Source: Thiohalophilus sp046483665 (GTDB lineage: Bacteria > Pseudomonadota > Gammaproteobacteria > UBA6429 > Thiohalophilaceae). Taken from it: 47,658 bases of DNA. The translations under genes and the position numbers were made by a program. Within the stretch, counting starts at the first letter, position 1, and each line of letters begins with the position of its first letter. The stretch is taken from contig NZ_JAWOCR010000018.1 in assembly GCF_046483665.1 (NCBI RefSeq), positions 1-47,658 on the forward strand, in the 5' to 3' direction. Positions 22,738 through 32,766 of the stretch are shown piece after piece. The notes below the pieces were generated by a model. It was not told where the DNA came from and made no database searches. It saw only the letters and a list, made by a program, of their open reading frames with translations.

Positions 22738-23712
22738 TTATCCGGTCTCGGGTAAAAAGCTTGGCATGCTCACCCCGTTGAAGCCATGAAACTCTCCCCA
22801 GACCTGTTTGAGATGGGTTTCCACGTTGACAGCACCCCACTGATACATCTGTTCTACCATCTTGCGATGGCGCATCGGAATAGAAAACAGTACCCAGGTT
22901 CCTTTGAACCGGTTCGCCTCGGAGCCGAGCAGGGAGTTGGCAATCAATTCAGTGCGTGCCACACAAGGTCCCATCATATGTAGCGCGGGGTGTCTGGTGG
23001 AAAGGATGAAACCGTCAATCTGTTTATAATCATTAACATACACGCTGGCATGTAAACAACCCCGCGGGTTACTGATAGCATACTCAAAATCCATCTCCCG
23101 GTGTATGCCGCTGATTTCCATTTCGAGATCAACCATTGCCGGTATATCTTGCAGCGTCGCTTCCCGTATGCGCGCGGTGTTTTCGACGGGGTATATGAAT
23201 CCATCGTTCGGGATATTGAGAACCATATCATGGTAAGTCTCCCGCGGGATGAAACCGGCGCGGTTATATAACGAGAATGAATCCATATTAATGGCGCTAC
23301 CTACCAGACGGCAGCTTCGATATTCATGTTCCCTGGTGTAGTTAAGAATATGATCGACCATGGCCCGGCCAATGCCTCTGCCGGTATAGTCCGGGTGTAC
23401 ACTCATAATGCCCAGGGAGACATGTTGTTTGCGGGGATGATAAAAGCAGGCTCCCATAATTTTTCCGGTTTCACTACAGAATGCGGCAATACTTTTTCCG
23501 GGAGTGAGATCATTATAGATGTCGAAAAAGATTCGGGTCTGCTGTGATTGGCAACTGAAATAATTCTTTCCCCAACCGTGCTTCCAGTACCAGTCATTGA
23601 ATGAGCTATACAGCATTTCTGCATATTCATTAACATCGGATTCCTGCAAAGGGCGAAATAGCGTACCATTTTTCTGATAGGTATGACTGAATGTGTTATT
23701 TGTCGCTGGCAT
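22738..23712 (-). CDS. GNAT-family N-acetyltransferase (tandem-domain type)
   Basis: A 324-residue protein with a full GNAT domain at about 17-170. The acetyl-CoA loop is SVHPDYTGRGIGRAMVDH (motif A, GRGIG) and SFSLYNRAGFIPRE is motif B. Residues about 181-310 (IREATLQDIPAMVDLEMEIS onward) look like a second, degenerate GNAT domain, as in double-GNAT enzymes. Substrate unknown. ATG 23712 has no strong ribosome site. Stands alone, convergent with the BCCT gene; a 7-bp inverted repeat (GTTGATA/TATCAAC, 22684-22708) lies between them. Confidence 0.85.
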   Translation of the reverse strand: MPATNNTFSHTYQKNGTLFRPLQESDVNEYAEMLYSSFNDWYWKHGWGKNYFSCQSQQTRIFFDIYNDLTPGKSIAAFCSETGKIMGACFYHPRKQHVSLGIMSVHPDYTGRGIGRAMVDHILNYTREHEYRSCRLVGSAINMDSFSLYNRAGFIPRETYHDMVLNIPNDGFIYPVENTARIREATLQDIPAMVDLEMEISGIHREMDFEYAISNPRGCLHASVYVNDYKQIDGFILSTRHPALHMMGPCVARTELIANSLLGSEANRFKGTWVLFSIPMRHRKMVEQMYQWGAVNVETHLKQVWGEFHGFNGVSMPSFLPETG

Positions 23713-24339
23713 GTCTGTTGGGTTTCACTCCGGTGCTATTGTAGATTTTACGATGACAAGGTATACGTAAAAACGCCTTGGCCGTCTACTTTACTGGCTG
23801 TAAAATTTGTTAACTTTTGTTAAGCGTTTTAACGCTTTTTAGATGGGCAGACATTGCCGGACGTCGGCTGCAGAAGCATATATATCTTCTCGACGTGCCA
23901 GTGATACATTGAAGCTTGCGTAGTGAACTTTTCATGAATGCGAGAGCAACCTTAACGAACTCAAGGTTTCTAATTCCTTACTTATGATATGGAAATGCAC
24001 AGCCTCGTCATGGTGCTTTAATAGTTCTTTGCGGGGTTCCGTGGCAGATCGGAAATCCTGACCCGGTGAAGCAAACTTCCCGGTTGTTTGTCCCTTGCAC
24101 GATATGATACGACGCATGATAAATACATAAGTGTTGCATGTGCAGCTCTTTTGCGATGTCGGGTCGTATTTTAAATTGAAAGAAGATATTATTCAGCAGC
24201 GGCGGGTAAAATATAATCGCGTATTTTTCTTTTATATCCCAACTTCCACGGATGATCGTGGGATGATAGTGCCGCCTCGCTTTTAACACTCTGGCCGACT
24301 AAATATACTGCGCCTGTACCAGGCCTGGAATCAGAAATT
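23713..24339. other. Intergenic region, divergent promoters
   Basis: 627 bp between divergent genes. Contains a 7-bp palindrome AAGCGTT/AACGCTT at about 23822-23837 followed by Ts. Minus-strand open stretches here show no family resemblance. Presumably holds the promoters of the GNAT gene and the REC-CheC gene. Confidence 0.45.
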
Positions 24340-25317
24340 ATGACTACCCCTGTCGTCATCTGTGACGATTCGAGTTTCGCCCGCAAGCAGATTGCCCGCG
24401 CACTGCCTTCCGACTGGAAGGTTTCTATCACCTACGCCGCCAGCGGGCGCGAGGGGATCGAGGCGATCCGCCAGGGTATGGGAGATGTGCTGTTTCTTGA
24501 CCTGACCATGCCCGACATGGACGGCTTCGATGTCCTTGAATTTATTCGTAACAATAACCTGCCTGCGTTGCCCATCGTTATTTCCGGTGATATCCAGGAG
24601 GAGAGCCAGCGCCGTGTCAAGCAGCTCGGTGCCGTCGCTTTTATAAAAAAACCGGTCAATCCCGCAGAGCTTGTCGAGGTGTTGCAAGGTTACGGGGTAC
24701 TCGAGCTGCTGAATGCTGAACCTGCTGCTCAACTGGAAGAGGTGGACTTCTACGACTGGTGCCAGGAGATCGCTAATGTGGCGATGGGTCGCGCGGCGAG
24801 CCTGCTCGCCGGGGTGATTCACGAAGGGGTGGAATTGTCTATTCCCAGAGTCAACCTGCTGGAGCGCAGTGAACTCGTGATGCTGCTGGGTGGTGTCGGC
24901 CACCACGGTGTGTCAATCGTCTCGCAGGGCTTCATTGGCGCCGGGCTGGCTGGCGAGACGCTGCTTTTTTTCGACGACAGCAGCGTGCCAGCGCTGGCAC
25001 GGTTGATGAACTACGATGACAGCGCACCGGAAGAGAGCGAGCTGGAGTTACTGATGGAGGTAGGTAACGTGCTGGTGGGCGCCTTCCTCAAGGGGATTAG
25101 TGAACAGCTTGATGTCAAGTTCAGCCAAGGCCATCCGCGGCTCTATCTACACAGTCAGGCAAAAGAGTTGTTGCAGGGAGGTGGTGCTCAACGCACGCTT
25201 GCCATCGAGTTAAGTTACGACATAGGCAGTGTGCCTGTCCATTGCGACCAGGTGCTGCTCTTTACCGAAACGTCGATCAATGCCCTGCAGCAGCACATGG
25301 AGGTGGTACGGTTATGA
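24340..25317 (+). CDS. Response regulator fused to CheC-type phosphatase
   Basis: Residues 1-120 form a receiver domain: acidic DD at 9-10, phospho-acceptor Asp54 in LFLDLTMPDMDGF, switch Ser82 in ISGD, and Lys103/104 in FIKKP. Residues about 133-325 form a CheC-like domain with two copies of the E-x2-N-x22-P active-site signature: EIAN then P in ELSIP, and EVGN then P in QGHPRL. CheC dephosphorylates CheY-P, so this protein may dephosphorylate its own or another receiver. It overlaps the downstream PAS-GGDEF gene by ATGA, tying phospho-signalling to c-di-GMP production. No chemotaxis genes are near. Confidence 0.88.
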   Translation: MTTPVVICDDSSFARKQIARALPSDWKVSITYAASGREGIEAIRQGMGDVLFLDLTMPDMDGFDVLEFIRNNNLPALPIVISGDIQEESQRRVKQLGAVAFIKKPVNPAELVEVLQGYGVLELLNAEPAAQLEEVDFYDWCQEIANVAMGRAASLLAGVIHEGVELSIPRVNLLERSELVMLLGGVGHHGVSIVSQGFIGAGLAGETLLFFDDSSVPALARLMNYDDSAPEESELELLMEVGNVLVGAFLKGISEQLDVKFSQGHPRLYLHSQAKELLQGGGAQRTLAIELSYDIGSVPVHCDQVLLFTETSINALQQHMEVVRL

Positions 25318-26276
25318 ATGACCGCGATGACGGTAATCTCGCCGAGATGCACTGGCTCCTGCGGATTCTGCAGGATGTTGATGTGGGTCTGGTGGTGCTG
25401 GATAGAAAAATGCGGGTTCAGCTGTGGAATGGCTTTATGGAGAACCACAGCGGCCTGACCCCCGGCGAAGTACGCAATCAGAATCTTTTTTCCCTGTTTC
25501 CCGAGCTGCCCGAGGCATGGCTGGTGGGCAAGATCGAATCGGTCTTTCTGCTCAATAACCGGGCTTTCTCCACCTGGAACCAGCGTCCCTATCTGTTCCG
25601 TTTCAATAGCTACCACCCGATCACCGGCAACGCAGAGTTTATGTATCAGAACTCTACGATTATTCCGCTCATATCAGTTAACGGCGAGGTAGAGCAGGTT
25701 TGCCTGATTATCTATGACGTTACCGACACGGCCATCGATGAGCAGGCACTGCAGCAGGCCAACAAGGAGCTGGCGCGACTGGGACAGACCGATGGCCTCA
25801 CGGGACTCTACAATCGTCGCGCCTGGGAAGAACTGCTCAGCGCGGAATTCAAGCGTAGCGAACGTAGCGGGATGAAGTCGGTACTGGTGATGTTCGATAT
25901 CGATCACTTCAAGAAGGTCAACGACAGCTACGGCCATCAGGCCGGCGATGAAGTGATCCGCCAGGTGGCCGAGTCGCTGCGTCAGGTCAAGCGTGAGGTA
26001 GATATTGCCGGTCGCTATGGTGGTGAGGAGTTCGGTGTGATACTGGTAGACACAGATATTGACGGCGGACTCCATTTTGCCGAGCGGTTGCGCCGCGCCA
26101 TCGAACAGAGTGTAGTATCCTGCGGGTCAACTGATATCCGTTTCACCATCAGTCTTGGCCTTGCCGAAAACGGCCAGCAAGGCGATTACGTTCTCTGGCT
26201 TGAGCAGGCCGACCAGGCGCTCTACCATGCCAAGAAGAACGGCCGGAACCGGGCCAGTGTTTTCGGTGTCGAGTAG
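25314..26276 (+). CDS. PAS-GGDEF diguanylate cyclase
   Basis: A 320-residue cytoplasmic protein. PAS-like domain at about 12-135 (LLRILQDVDVGLVVLDRKM, ... SGLTPGEVRNQNLF), a short linker helix, then a GGDEF domain from about 157 (TDGLTGLYNRRAWEELL). The catalytic motif is GGEEF in GRYGGEEFGVIL, and REVD lies five residues upstream, a complete RxxD inhibitory site. It therefore probably makes c-di-GMP with product inhibition. The ATG at 25314 overlaps the REC-CheC stop, so the two are coupled; the REC-CheC protein may control it or share an upstream kinase. Confidence 0.9.
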   Translation: MNDRDDGNLAEMHWLLRILQDVDVGLVVLDRKMRVQLWNGFMENHSGLTPGEVRNQNLFSLFPELPEAWLVGKIESVFLLNNRAFSTWNQRPYLFRFNSYHPITGNAEFMYQNSTIIPLISVNGEVEQVCLIIYDVTDTAIDEQALQQANKELARLGQTDGLTGLYNRRAWEELLSAEFKRSERSGMKSVLVMFDIDHFKKVNDSYGHQAGDEVIRQVAESLRQVKREVDIAGRYGGEEFGVILVDTDIDGGLHFAERLRRAIEQSVVSCGSTDIRFTISLGLAENGQQGDYVLWLEQADQALYHAKKNGRNRASVFGVE

Positions 26277-26356
26277 CGGCGACAGGCATAATTCTGCCGG
26301 TTACCCTCTTCAGAAACGGGTTTCACTCAAAAAACGCAATATCACGGAGTCCAAGC

Positions 26357-27025
26357 ATGAATATAAAATATCTGTTTTTCACCGCTGTGTTATTCATTGG
26401 CGTCCACGCGCAGCCAGCCTATGCGCAAGAACTGAAAGTCAAGATCACCCCGGAACTTGGCAGTGTGGATGTTAAGCACAATGGTAAAACCGTAACCATC
26501 AAGCGTAACCAGAACAATGACAACAAAGTAGTGGATGACTTTGCCAAAACCTCGCGCAACTGTCCGCCGTTTTGTATTCAGCCCATGTCCCTGGCACCGG
26601 GGGTTGAGACTGTCGGCGAGGTGGAAATGCTGGATTACCTGACAAAGGTCTCTTCCGGCGACGAGTCGGTTCTGGTGATTGATTCGCGGACTCCGAAGTG
26701 GGTCAAGCGCGGCACCATTCCCGGTTCGATTAACATACCCTGGGTAGAACTCAATCCGGCTCAGGGCGCAGCCCCATTTGATATTGTCGATATTCTGACC
26801 GGGAAGTTCGGCGTGAAGGAACAGGACGGACTGTTTGATTACTCGAAAGCCAAAACCCTGGTATTGTTCTGTAACGGTATGTGGTGTGGCCAGTCGCCCG
26901 CCAATATTCGCAGCTTGCTGGAATACGGTTATCCTGCACATAAACTCAAATGGTATCGCGGCGGTATGCAGAACTGGTTCAACCTGGGACTTGAGACGGT
27001 CAAGCAACCTCAAGAAAGTAACTAG
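26357..27025 (+). CDS. Exported rhodanese-like sulfurtransferase
   Basis: A 222-residue protein with a signal peptide (MNIKYLFFTAVLFIGVHA, cleavage near AYAQ, residues 21-24) and a rhodanese domain at about 85-215: VLVIDSRTPKWVKRGTIPGS, then the active loop FCNGMWCGQSP with catalytic Cys172. The loop holds a second Cys177, so a disulfide or persulfide relay is possible. A mature N-terminal extension (KVKITPELGSVDVKHNGKTV) and CPPFC (69-73) precede the domain. GGAG lies before the ATG. Acts in the periplasm on thiosulfate or another sulfane donor (inference). Convergent with the PhnD-like gene. Confidence 0.87.
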   Translation: MNIKYLFFTAVLFIGVHAQPAYAQELKVKITPELGSVDVKHNGKTVTIKRNQNNDNKVVDDFAKTSRNCPPFCIQPMSLAPGVETVGEVEMLDYLTKVSSGDESVLVIDSRTPKWVKRGTIPGSINIPWVELNPAQGAAPFDIVDILTGKFGVKEQDGLFDYSKAKTLVLFCNGMWCGQSPANIRSLLEYGYPAHKLKWYRGGMQNWFNLGLETVKQPQESN

Positions 27026-27244
27026 CAAGGCATTAGCCCTTTGCCCGCACGATGGGAGCCGACCCCTTCTTTAAGGGATTGAAGCTCTTTGTCCCCAGTG
27101 CGGGGGCCGTCCGTGGCCATCAGGTTGATTTTATGACGAAATCAGCTTTGTAAAGGCAAAAAAAGTACCGAAGAGAAAGAACCTGACTTGTTATTCCCTG
27201 CGTCATGGTGATCCGATCCACGCAATCCATTGGCTTGAGCTCGC

Positions 27245-28063
27245 TCAGGGCAGTTCGAATCCCCATACATGGCGTAACATAAGACCAAGGCCTTCGTATT
27301 CCTCCGGATCGGCGGCGACGATGCCATTGGTTTTGAAGGTCTCCAGCAGGTTGTGTATATGGGGTTTGGCGTCTTCATGTAATAGTGCCTCGATGACTTT
27401 CTGGCGGGTTTCTGTATCGACCCGGCTAGAGGCGGAGATGGTCCGTTCGGGATAGTCACGTTGCGGAGCGAGGACGATGCGGATGTTTTTCTTGTCTTTG
27501 ATCTTGTTCCACATCTTGTCGCGCAGCACGGCACCGTAGTTGCCCGGGTGGGACAGGCATTGCTGCAGGGCCTTGAAGCCTTTGACCGTGATCAGTATCG
27601 GTTGGCGAGCCGGGTTGGGGTAATACTCGAGAAAGGCCATGGTGAGCATGTTGGGTGAGGCGAAGGTACAAACCCGATGGCCAATCAGATCATGATAATC
27701 CTTGACCGTAATATCCTTGTTACTGACCACCACGATATTGATCTTGCCAGAGAGACTAACCAGCGGGGTGTGCCTGTATTTGGTCATGCGCCAGCCGACA
27801 AAATGGGGGCCATCGAAGACGAAATCGTAATAATCTTTTTTGAATTTGTTTGAGTATTCGATAAAGTTTTTGGCGGGCTCCAGGATGATTTTTTTGCCGG
27901 TTTTCCCGGACAGGTAACGGACAATCGGTGTATATATTTGCCGGGTGACTTCGACGGAATGTGTCGGAGCGGTAGAAAAGATCAATGGTTTTTCTGCCGC
28001 ATGTGCCGGTTGAAAAGCCAACAGAATTACGATAGCCAGCATCACTCCAGGTATATACTGCAT
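27245..28063 (-). CDS. PhnD-like periplasmic binding protein
   Basis: A 272-residue exported protein of the phosphate/phosphonate-binding PhnD type (PF12974): signal peptide ending AHA-A near residue 22, then LIFSTAPTHSVEVTRQIYTP, PIVRYLSGKTGKKI, YDFVFDGPHFVGWRM, LIGHRVCTFASPNMLTM, and GNYGAVLRDKMW. Strong GGGGAGG ribosome site before ATG 28063. No permease or ATPase gene is nearby, so it may serve a distant transporter or feed a sensor protein; lone PhnD-type proteins beside signalling genes are common. Ligand unknown. Confidence 0.82.
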   Translation of the reverse strand: MQYIPGVMLAIVILLAFQPAHAAEKPLIFSTAPTHSVEVTRQIYTPIVRYLSGKTGKKIILEPAKNFIEYSNKFKKDYYDFVFDGPHFVGWRMTKYRHTPLVSLSGKINIVVVSNKDITVKDYHDLIGHRVCTFASPNMLTMAFLEYYPNPARQPILITVKGFKALQQCLSHPGNYGAVLRDKMWNKIKDKKNIRIVLAPQRDYPERTISASSRVDTETRQKVIEALLHEDAKPHIHNLLETFKTNGIVAADPEEYEGLGLMLRHVWGFELP

Positions 28064-28855
28064 AAGCCTCCCCTTATATGGTTTGTGAAAAAGCTAATTC
28101 ACGAGCTGACGCCCCGGATATGTTTAATAGTCTTAAAAGTATAAGGTTTTTGCAAAAGCAGTTGAAGTATTTCTGTACTCAATTCGGGTTGAATTGTCGG
28201 ATCCCCTTTCAAGCTGGTTGCAGTTTGATAATCAGTAAAAGTGGAATGATTTACTGGGTTATTTACGGATGAAATGCATGAACAAAAAGCGGAAAAAAAT
28301 GTCCCCCTTCCCGTCTTCTTTTCTCATTTTACCAATATCCTCAATCTGTCGGATCAAAGTCTTCTCGCTATGGATTGAACACGACCTCGCCGGAATGTGC
28401 TCCAAATGGCAAAAAAACGTGATGAATTGCCAGTGAGAATGTATGCCGAATGAACAGGGCTTGCGGGAGGTATAGAACAGTCGCCGAAGATTGAGTGTAT
28501 CAGGCCGTGCACACTGGAACCGCGTGTACCGAAAGTTTGCTACTGATCGGCATGCTGGCATCCCTTGCCATCTGGCTGGTGGACAGGCTTGCAGGAGTCA
28601 AAAAGCAACATCAACGAGACCGGGCTACTACCTTCAAAACAGAAATGTTATGCCATCCTTTAGTCAGGATGGCCGGTATTACATAAATCTGACCGGGTAA
28701 TTCAGAAGATGAACTTTAAGCAGGCAGTTTACATCGTCCGCTGTACTCCGAGGCGTAATAGTAAAATGCTTTTTGCGGGACTATCTGATTCTGACTTTGA
28801 CTTTGTAAAATATCGTGAAAATTCAAATAGTTGTATCGCCATGATACGTATCGCT
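28064..28855. other. Intergenic region with possible transposase remnant
   Basis: 792 bp with no intact gene. On the plus strand about 28528-28686 reads ESLLLIGMLASLAIWLVDRL and ends after LVRMAGIT; spacing and composition recall the C-terminal region of IS4-type transposases (hydrophobic LIGMLASL-x-WL followed by a basic HQR stretch), but no catalytic residues or ends remain. Treat this as a weak resemblance. The rest is AT-rich and featureless. Confidence 0.35.
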
Positions 28856-29137
28856 TCAATCAGGTGGACCAAACCGGGCCAGAGCGCTGTCCAGCGCATT
28901 ATCCATTTCCTCATAATCCTGTTGCCTGGCGACCAGGCCCGGCTGGTGCTTGGCCAGTTCTTCATGTTGTCGCTGTTCCGCCTGAAGCAACATATCCTGT
29001 AGTCGTTGCAACTCATTACTATAATCATGACGCAGGTGGTCGGGTACATGCTCCTGTTGTTGCCGCAATACTTCAAGCTTGTCGCGTAATCGCTGTATCT
29101 GTTGGCCGCGTTGTTCAATATTGTTGTCTTCGTGCAT
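28856..29137 (-). CDS. Small coiled-coil protein
   Basis: A 93-residue soluble protein starting MHEDNNIEQRGQQIQRLRDK, with heptad-like repeats over residues 8-70 (LEVLRQQQEHVPDHL, LQRLQDMLLQAEQRQHEELA) and an acidic end (NALDSALARFGPPD). GGAGA lies 8 bases before ATG 29137, and the composition is not that of a random frame, so it is likely real. No family recognised. Neighbours give no functional clue. Confidence 0.6.
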   Translation of the reverse strand: MHEDNNIEQRGQQIQRLRDKLEVLRQQQEHVPDHLRHDYSNELQRLQDMLLQAEQRQHEELAKHQPGLVARQQDYEEMDNALDSALARFGPPD

Positions 29138-30794
29138 GTCTGTTTCTCCGATGTTTTTGATGCAAATCAAACTCGTAAACCTATCTCAGCAAGGCAGGGT
29201 TATCCGGTCATTGATAAAACACAATGATGATGAAGAATCAGGTTTATAAGCATATCTGATTAGAGTGATATGGCCGAATTTCTATTGGGGGTTGAGGGCA
29301 TCTGGCTGAAGAAAGCGGGACATGCTTACTGCCGTGTCATAAATATGTGACGAAAGCACAGATAAAAAACAGTATTATTTGAGCCCGCGCCAGTTACATA
29401 TCCTGAGCGAGGTTATCTGGCGCGGGTGCATATCTTTCGCCGCCCGGGCTGTAATAGCCTGCCAGGGTGTTCCCTGGAGGACGAGAACAACCTGCCCGGG
29501 GCGGCAGTGAGTTGTCGGTCTCCGGCAACAGCTTGAGAGATTTACATTTATCCCTGCATTTGCGCTTTCTCGTAACCGGCCTGTGCCTGAAAATCCCCGT
29601 AAACAGGAAACCCGCAGAATTATCGTCTATTATCAGATACGGGCATCATGTCGAGATACCTTTACCTCACTGAGATTGAAAGAGATCTCCACTCTTGCCG
29701 GGGGACGTTTAAGGCCCCGTCCCTGATTAAATCAAAGGTTTGTATAAAGATGACTAAATAGCTGGTCCAAATACCAGTCCAGTGAGATTCCTTTGTCACG
29801 TTGTTCCTCGAGATGACCTCTCTATTATCAGTCATTGCGAGCAAAGCGAGGCAATATTTTGAACAAAGTGATCGGGTATTCTGAACATTTATTTATCCGC
29901 TGTTTTGGGAGAAAAAAACGGGAAACCGTGTGGCTGGATTAAGTTCATCAAGGGGATTGAACAATCAGAGAAGCTCGCGCCAGGTAGTTGTGCGCAGAAA
30001 GTTATGGCGCAAGCAGAACCAGATATCCCAATAACAAGCAGTAGAAGATTACCTGGAGTCTGACAGGCAGAACGGACATCCCATTCTCCGCTAATATTGA
30101 TGCAGTTTATGAGTACATCAACTCATGCTTGTGTGCGGGAACACGGGCTAAAAATACCAACTGTCAGTCTATAATAAATTTCACAATTTGTTGTATTATT
30201 CATAAAGCAGGTTGAGGCCGTGATTTTTTTGGCACATCAGCAATACAAGCCAGATACTGGCGAGAGAGGTATAAAAAATGCCAACGGCAATAAATCACAC
30301 AAGCCAGGGAATGCGTATATTGCAAACTCAATCAATCATGCAGTTGCTTTAACACCAGAGTCTTCGCGCAGAGGAATTGGCTGTTCCGCAACGCTAGCGA
30401 ATATTTTCTGGTCTTCATCGATTTCCCTTAGATTGTATTGCAGGGACCGCAACGCTGTGCAATACGTGATAGAGAATGCAGAGAATCTGTACCGGTCGAA
30501 TCTGGTGGAGGACCTGTCGTCGGCGATTCTCAGCACGCCAGGAAGTGTCTGCTGCACAACGAGGGCAGTAGCCAGTAAAGTGTGAATAATTTTCGTTTGT
30601 CAGCTGATGCTCTTGGAGTGGGTTTACTGAGAAGAGATTGCGTATTCGGGCTTTATCCATGAAAGGGCATAAGGTAGATTTATCATTGATGTTTTTGGCG
30701 GTAATAGCGGTGTGATGTAGAACAGGTCGATGCATAATCGTCCTAATCCATTGGATTCAAATGATCGCAGAACCGGGGGAGTGCGCTGGATTAC
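29138..30794. other. Long region without intact genes
   Basis: 1.66 kb. Holds a 10-bp inverted repeat CCCGCGCCAG/CTGGCGCGGG at 29384-29426, a decayed antitoxin copy near 29600-29720 and a TTGCGAGCAAAGCGAGGCAA motif (29835-29854) resembling common dispersed bacterial repeats. Open stretches on both strands in 30220-30735 show no family resemblance and no ribosome sites. Confidence 0.5.
29600..29720 (+). pseudogene. Decayed third copy of the antitoxin gene start
   Basis: CAGGAAACCCGCAGAATTAT (29607-29626) matches CAGGAAACCCGCAAAATCAT before the antitoxin fragment at 171. About 20 bp further on an ATG at 29648 opens MSRYLYLTEIERDLHS, and one frame slip gives a LPG block, resembling MARSINDLEKEVFALPG. 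Beyond that nothing is recognisable. Resemblance is partial, so this is a probable but not certain relic. Confidence 0.4.
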
Positions 30795-32678
30795 GTGAAA
30801 CATCATAATTCAAAATTTATTGCCTATCTACAGGGCATCGGTCTTGCGATCATCGTTATCGCACCGTTTGCGCTGATCCAGAACCTGGTGGTGGTCGGCG
30901 AATTCCGCATCCAGTACATCGTCATCCCAGTCATCGTGGCTCTGGTGCTGGGCTCGCTCATCGGCACAGTGGCCTGGTTGCGACGCGACCTGGAAGAACA
31001 GGGCAAGCTGTTCAAGGCCGTCGCTGATTTTGCGCTCGAATGCTCGTATATTCAGAGTCCTGACGGGCGCTTTCGCTACATCTCGCCTGCCGTGAAACGG
31101 CTCACCGGTTACAGTGCCAGCGACATGATGGCCGAACCTTCGCTGCTGGATCGTATAGTACATCCCGACGATGCCGCCCTGTGGGCCGAGCAACGAGCCC
31201 GTTTATGGAAGACAGGAGAGCTGGAGGTCATCGAGTTTCGCTTCATTACGGCCGACGGCGACATGCGCTGGGCACGACACTATGCGGGACCGGTAATCGA
31301 CGAAGATGGCAAGATGGTTTCGGTGCGCGCGACCACCATCGATATCACCCGGCAAAAGGACTATGAAAACCACGTACGCATGCTGGCCGACTACGATCCG
31401 CTCACCGAGCTACCAAACCGGCGCCATCTGCAAAGGGAACTCGACGGGATCCTGCGCCGGGCTGAACAGCAGAACTGCGAATTCTGCGTCATTTTCATGG
31501 ATCTCGACCGGTTCAAGTACATCAATGATGCCCATGGTCATTCGGTGGGGGATTTTTTGCTGATTAAACTGGCGCAGAGACTGCGCATTTCGTGCAAGCC
31601 GGATGTGCTTCTGAGCCGTTTTGGTGGTGACGAGTTTGTCTTCATACTACCCCTCGGTTCCACCCGTGAAGATGCGGAGATGGCAGCACGCAAGCTGCTC
31701 AGCCTGGCCGACGAGCCGTTTATCCATGAAGGTATGCGGTTCACTGTCGGCGCGAGTTTCGGCATCGCCAGTTACCCGGCTGACGGCATCAACGCCGAGT
31801 CGTTGATCAAAAATGCAGATGCGGCCATGTACCAGGCCAAGCGGGTCAGTCAGGATATCCGCTTCTTTTCGCAGGAGATGGGCGAACACGCGGCGGCGGC
31901 CGTGCAGTGGGAGACCCTGCTGCGCGAGGCGATCAGCCGCAACGAGATCGAGGTGCAGTACCAGCCTATCGTGAACCTGGATACGGGCCGTGTAGAAGCG
32001 GTCGAGGCCCTGGCTCGCTGGAACCAGCCGGATGGCAGCCAGGTCTCTCCTATGACGTTCATCCCGTTGGCGGAGGAAATTGGTCTCATTCATCGCCTCG
32101 ACGCGCAGGTTGCGGAAAAGGCCTGCGCCCAGTTACACGTCTGGCGCGAGGCAGGCCACGACATCAAGGTGTCGGTGAATGTGTCGGCCCGTCGATTCCT
32201 GCAGGCCGATTTCTGCGAGGACATGTTCCGCATCATTCACGAGGCGGGGTTACGCCCACAGGACATCAAGGTTGAACTCACCGAGAGTACGCTAATCGAG
32301 GACCTGGATAACAGCAGAACAAAGATCGCGATGCTGCGTCAGACCGGCGTGGAGGTCGCAATTGATGACTTCGGTACCGGTTTCTCCTCGCTCGGTTACC
32401 TGACCAGCCTGCCGATGGACATACTCAAAATGGATCGTTCGTTCATCCGCGCGATGACACTGGGCAAGCGCCACCGGGCCGTAGTAGCCGGGGTGCTCGG
32501 TCTGGCCGGCAGTCTCGAGATGACGGTGGTCGCCGAGGGCATCGAGAATGCCGAACAGCAGCGCATGCTGACCGATATGGGTTGCGAGGCCGGACAGGGG
32601 TATTTCTTTGCCAGACCCATGACGGTCGCCGATACCGGAAATTATCTGAGCGAACAGCGCCGGGAAACCTCTGGATAA
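30795..32678 (+). CDS. Membrane PAS-GGDEF-EAL c-di-GMP enzyme
   Basis: A 627-residue protein with two N-terminal membrane helices (about 10-30 and 40-62), a PAS domain (about 70-190; SYIQSPDGRFRYISPAVKRL), a GGDEF domain (about 205-365) with intact GGDEF in LSRFGGDEFVFIL, and an EAL domain (about 375-620). The EAL residues are complete: EAL in VEAVEALARW, NVS, ELTES, IDDFGTG, KMD, AEGIE, GQGYFFARP. The I-site position reads CKPD, lacking Arg, so product inhibition is unlikely. Both activities are possible; which dominates cannot be told. The start is GTG with a poorly spaced GGGGGAG. Confidence 0.88.
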   Translation: MKHHNSKFIAYLQGIGLAIIVIAPFALIQNLVVVGEFRIQYIVIPVIVALVLGSLIGTVAWLRRDLEEQGKLFKAVADFALECSYIQSPDGRFRYISPAVKRLTGYSASDMMAEPSLLDRIVHPDDAALWAEQRARLWKTGELEVIEFRFITADGDMRWARHYAGPVIDEDGKMVSVRATTIDITRQKDYENHVRMLADYDPLTELPNRRHLQRELDGILRRAEQQNCEFCVIFMDLDRFKYINDAHGHSVGDFLLIKLAQRLRISCKPDVLLSRFGGDEFVFILPLGSTREDAEMAARKLLSLADEPFIHEGMRFTVGASFGIASYPADGINAESLIKNADAAMYQAKRVSQDIRFFSQEMGEHAAAAVQWETLLREAISRNEIEVQYQPIVNLDTGRVEAVEALARWNQPDGSQVSPMTFIPLAEEIGLIHRLDAQVAEKACAQLHVWREAGHDIKVSVNVSARRFLQADFCEDMFRIIHEAGLRPQDIKVELTESTLIEDLDNSRTKIAMLRQTGVEVAIDDFGTGFSSLGYLTSLPMDILKMDRSFIRAMTLGKRHRAVVAGVLGLAGSLEMTVVAEGIENAEQQRMLTDMGCEAGQGYFFARPMTVADTGNYLSEQRRETSG

Positions 32679-32766
32679 GTGTCCAGTTTTTGCCAATATC
32701 AGAAAATATTCTCTTCTGACTCTGATATCGCTCGTTTGTCACTGATCTTTTTCTTATGCTTGATGA

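Noticed and set aside
28495..28686. Possible IS4-type transposase tail as a mobile element
   Set aside because: Resemblance is limited to a hydrophobic stretch; no catalytic residues or terminal repeats, so it is only mentioned in the gap entry.
30220..30735. Overlapping open frames on both strands before the GGDEF-EAL gene
   Set aside because: No ribosome sites, no recognisable motif, and composition like the surrounding non-coding DNA.
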